In this document: piece after piece, positions 14,375 to 16,173 of the stretch
Position numbering within the stretch: position 1 is the first letter of the stretch
Layout: each line of letters starts with the position of its first letter
NCBI GenBank assembly: GCA_021106655.1
Contig: JAIOTT010000382.1
Location: 1-16,173 of the forward strand
Source: Bacteroidales bacterium
GTDB lineage: Bacteria > Bacteroidota > Bacteroidia > Bacteroidales > SMBSF77
DNA length: 16,173 bases
Reading direction: 5' to 3'
The notes under the pieces: generated by a model
Databases searched by the model: none
What the model saw: only the letters and a program-made list of their open reading frames with translations
Told to the model about the DNA's origin: nothing
Program-made: the position numbers and the translations under genes

Positions 14375-15691
14375 TTAATTATTCTCAGTATTAGAATTTA
14401 TTGAGATTTGATCAAGTAATTCAACTATTTGTCCGCAAAGATTTCTTCTTGAAAACTCTTCTATTCCAATAGAATTAACAAACAAAGATTTCTTTTGAAA
14501 AAGCTCATAATATCTTTCTATCTCATAATAGAGCTTATCAGTATCATTAAAATCCACAACCTTTCCGCTTTGTGTTTTCATAATTATCCTTGCACTATCT
14601 CCATTTACAGAGCCCAAACATAAAATAGGTCTTTTGGATGCTAAATATTCGAAAATTTTACCTGGTATTATTCCCATCACATTTGGTGTATTATTTAAAG
14701 CCAATAATAATAACTGTGCATTGGATGTATAATCCACTACCTCATTATGTGGAAGATAATTAATTGTTTTAAGATATGATTCGAGATTATTCTCCTTTAT
14801 TGATTCTAAAACACTGAAATCATTTTTACCAATGAGCAGTATTTCAATATCATTCTTAAGACCTGGTTTGTTTTCGATAAGTGATGAAAGGACTTTCCAT
14901 AAATTTATAGGATTTCTATCTTTATTCATTGCTCCAATATGAACAATTGAAAACTTTTCACTTAGATTTTTATTAAGATTCTCAAAGTCTGATTCATCGA
15001 AACCATTTGTTACAACATCGATTTTCCGCTTGGTAATTTTTTCGAAGTCTGATGCCCAGTTCCAGCTAACGCTTACTACTTTATCAGCTAACCTAAGGAC
15101 TTTATTTTCCATTCGCTTATGAATAGAATCAGCCCATGATGTTAATTTAAGTTCATGATAAAAATCTATATTTGTCCACGGGTCACGGAAATCTGCAAGC
15201 CATGGTATTGAGAGCTTTTTTTTGATCCCCAGGGCTATCATATGCATGGAGTGAGGTGGCCCTGTTGAGACAATAGCGTTAACCGGATTTTTTGCAAGAT
15301 ATTTGACCAGGTATTTGATGGAGGGTTTTATCCAGAATTTCCTGGCATCAGGGATAAATAAATTTCCTCTTATCCATACAGCAATATTTTCACTAAACCT
15401 GGGCTTTTTCGTTTCAGATAAAAAGCCTGCATTAATAGCCTGGTCTTTTTTGCCTATAAAAGTTTTATATGCTGTATATGGCTCCCATATCTTTGTCTTA
15501 ATGATCTTGAGACCTTCAGGAATATCCTTCATCAGGGAATTGTCGAGAGAGGGAGCTTCAGGATTTTCAGGAGTATATACTATAGCTTCCCAGCCGTAAG
15601 TCCTTAAATATTTAATAAGCTTCAGCCATCGCTGAACACCTGCTCCTCCACTTGGTGGCCAGTAATATGTTATGATAAGGACTTTTTTCAT
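14375..15691 (-). CDS. GT4-type glycosyltransferase
   Basis: This encodes a 438-residue soluble GT-B glycosyltransferase. The N-terminus VLIITYYWPPSGGAGVQRW (4-22) is the glycine-rich acceptor-side loop of GT4 enzymes. The middle has STGPPHSMHMIALGIKKKL and WLADFRDPW. The C-terminal donor domain has IVHIGAMNKDRNP, then LLIGKN, and PGKIFEYLASKRPIL, the region holding the conserved glutamate of the EX7E element. The donor sugar is unknown. It is the first of the four minus-strand glycan genes and lies downstream of the four-helix-bundle gene. The hexamer repeat 15699-15720 ends only 7 bases before its ATG, so any promoter must lie within or beyond that repeat; I see no TAnnTTTG match there. Confidence 0.88.
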   Translation of the reverse strand: MKKVLIITYYWPPSGGAGVQRWLKLIKYLRTYGWEAIVYTPENPEAPSLDNSLMKDIPEGLKIIKTKIWEPYTAYKTFIGKKDQAINAGFLSETKKPRFSENIAVWIRGNLFIPDARKFWIKPSIKYLVKYLAKNPVNAIVSTGPPHSMHMIALGIKKKLSIPWLADFRDPWTNIDFYHELKLTSWADSIHKRMENKVLRLADKVVSVSWNWASDFEKITKRKIDVVTNGFDESDFENLNKNLSEKFSIVHIGAMNKDRNPINLWKVLSSLIENKPGLKNDIEILLIGKNDFSVLESIKENNLESYLKTINYLPHNEVVDYTSNAQLLLLALNNTPNVMGIIPGKIFEYLASKRPILCLGSVNGDSARIIMKTQSGKVVDFNDTDKLYYEIERYYELFQKKSLFVNSIGIEEFSRRNLCGQIVELLDQISINSNTENN

Positions 15692-15698
15692 AATTATA

Positions 15699-15720
15699 GG
15701 CTAAGGCTGAGGCTAAGGTT
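15699..15720. repeat. GGCTRA hexamer array, downstream copy flanking the four-helix gene
   Basis: Units GGCTAA, GGCTGA, GGCTAA and GGTT follow in tandem with a 6-base period. The part at 15704-15717 is an inverted match (13 of 14) to 16160-16173 at the other side of the four-helix-bundle gene. It is immediately upstream of the GT4 start codon. Confidence 0.65.
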
Positions 15721-15745
15721 TTCGTTCTTTTTATGAGTAAGTATT

Positions 15746-16117
15746 CTATTTCTTGGGTGATGTTTCAATGCTTTTTATCATCGAATCCAAACCTGATATT
15801 ACATCGCGGTAGCCATTTACTAATTCATTCTTGCTATTCTCTGATAAAAAACATAGAGCATGGGAAACCATATTTTGATTCATTAGTTCATAACAACTCC
15901 CTCTCGAAAACTTGTAAAATCTTGTTTTATCTAATCTTTCATATCTGCCAAATCCCTCTGCGATATTATTTGTAACAGAAGTCGCTGCTCTACGCATATC
16001 TGATACTAAGCCATATTTCTCTTCTGTTGGAAATGTTTTTGTTATTTTATAAATGTCCATGACTAAATCAAATGCTTTTTGCCAAACAGGCATCTCACTA
16101 AAATCTTTAAAAGGCAT
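15746..16117 (-). CDS. Four-helix bundle protein (23S rRNA intervening-sequence protein family)
   Basis: This encodes a 123-residue all-helical protein of the TIGR02436/23S-IVP four-helix-bundle family. The hallmarks are clear: an N-terminal MPVWQKAFDLVMDIYKITK, then FPTEEKYGLVSDMRRAATSVTNNIAEGFGR (about 29-58, the RRAAxSxxxNIAEGxxR core) and FYKFSRGSCYELMNQN (about 67-82). Members were first seen inside 23S rRNA intervening sequences, and the fold is shared with Avd of diversity-generating retroelements; here there is no rRNA or reverse transcriptase nearby. The molecular role is unknown, with nucleic-acid binding suspected. It sits upstream of the GT4 gene on the same strand, with inverted hexamer repeats on both sides, and looks like a self-contained insert. 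Confidence 0.9.
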   Translation of the reverse strand: MPFKDFSEMPVWQKAFDLVMDIYKITKTFPTEEKYGLVSDMRRAATSVTNNIAEGFGRYERLDKTRFYKFSRGSCYELMNQNMVSHALCFLSENSKNELVNGYRDVISGLDSMIKSIETSPKK

Positions 16118-16159
16118 AAAATGAATATTTTGAAAGATTTATTATTTACTGTTTTTTTT

Positions 16160-16173
16160 CTTAACCTCAGCCT
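16160..16173. repeat. Inverted copy of the GGCTRA hexamer array (cut by window end)
   Basis: CTTAACCTCAGCCT is the reverse complement of AGGCTGAGGTTAAG and matches 15704-15717 in inverted orientation at 13 of 14 bases. The window ends inside it, so its full length and any target duplication cannot be seen. Confidence 0.6.

Noticed and set aside
15746..16117. Avd accessory gene of a diversity-generating retroelement
   Set aside because: The fold family is shared, but there is no reverse transcriptase, template/variable repeat pair or variable C-type-lectin gene in the window.

Overview
The window looks like chromosomal DNA of an AT-rich member of the Bacteroidota, most likely a Bacteroidales/Marinilabiliales-type organism. 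The grounds are lineage-restricted families (a DUF3822 protein, a DUF4783 lipoprotein-like or secreted protein, a TlpA-like thioredoxin with a long N-terminal extension), the lack of clear Shine-Dalgarno sequences, and several matches to the Bacteroidota promoter pattern TTTG-(~20)-TAnnTTTG. No rRNA, tRNA, CRISPR array, phage gene or transposase was seen.

Left part (1-5063): a small GYD-domain gene on the minus strand; a repeat-rich gap of 525 bases; then a plus-strand run of a pseudopilin-like protein, a DUF3822 protein and rsmD (16S rRNA m2G966 methyltransferase). The 3' end of rsmD overlaps a minus-strand TlpA-like thioredoxin gene, which follows coaD (phosphopantetheine adenylyltransferase), also on the minus strand. 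Middle part (5064-7666): a 320-base gap with a decayed heptamer repeat, then a plus-strand operon of a DUF4783 protein, nadC (NAD synthesis) and a YihY/BrkB-type membrane protein.

Right part (7821-16173): a surface-polysaccharide region. On the plus strand, a Wzx-like flippase overlaps by 4 bases a large GT-B-like transferase of unknown specificity. Convergent to them, on the minus strand, run a GT4-type glycosyltransferase, a hexapeptide-repeat (XAT/CatB-like) acyltransferase, wecC and wecB. WecB and WecC together turn UDP-GlcNAc into UDP-ManNAcA, so the glycan probably contains ManNAcA or a derivative, perhaps O-acylated. The initiating sugar-phosphate transferase and the polymerase are not in this window. 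Upstream of the GT4 gene sits a four-helix-bundle (23S-IVP-type) gene flanked by inverted hexamer-based repeats; it looks like a small inserted cassette.

The most notable non-coding signals are: two dispersed ~95-base imperfect palindromes sharing nearly identical 35-base arms (721-815 and 4420-4511), the first nested inside further inverted and direct repeats; a related single-arm array at 14-54; a heptamer array at 5095-5129; and the four-helix-bundle cassette at about 15699-16173. I see no clearly complete new system. The best leads are the four-helix cassette, the palindrome family, the pseudopilin-like/DUF3822 pair and the unassigned 611-residue transferase.
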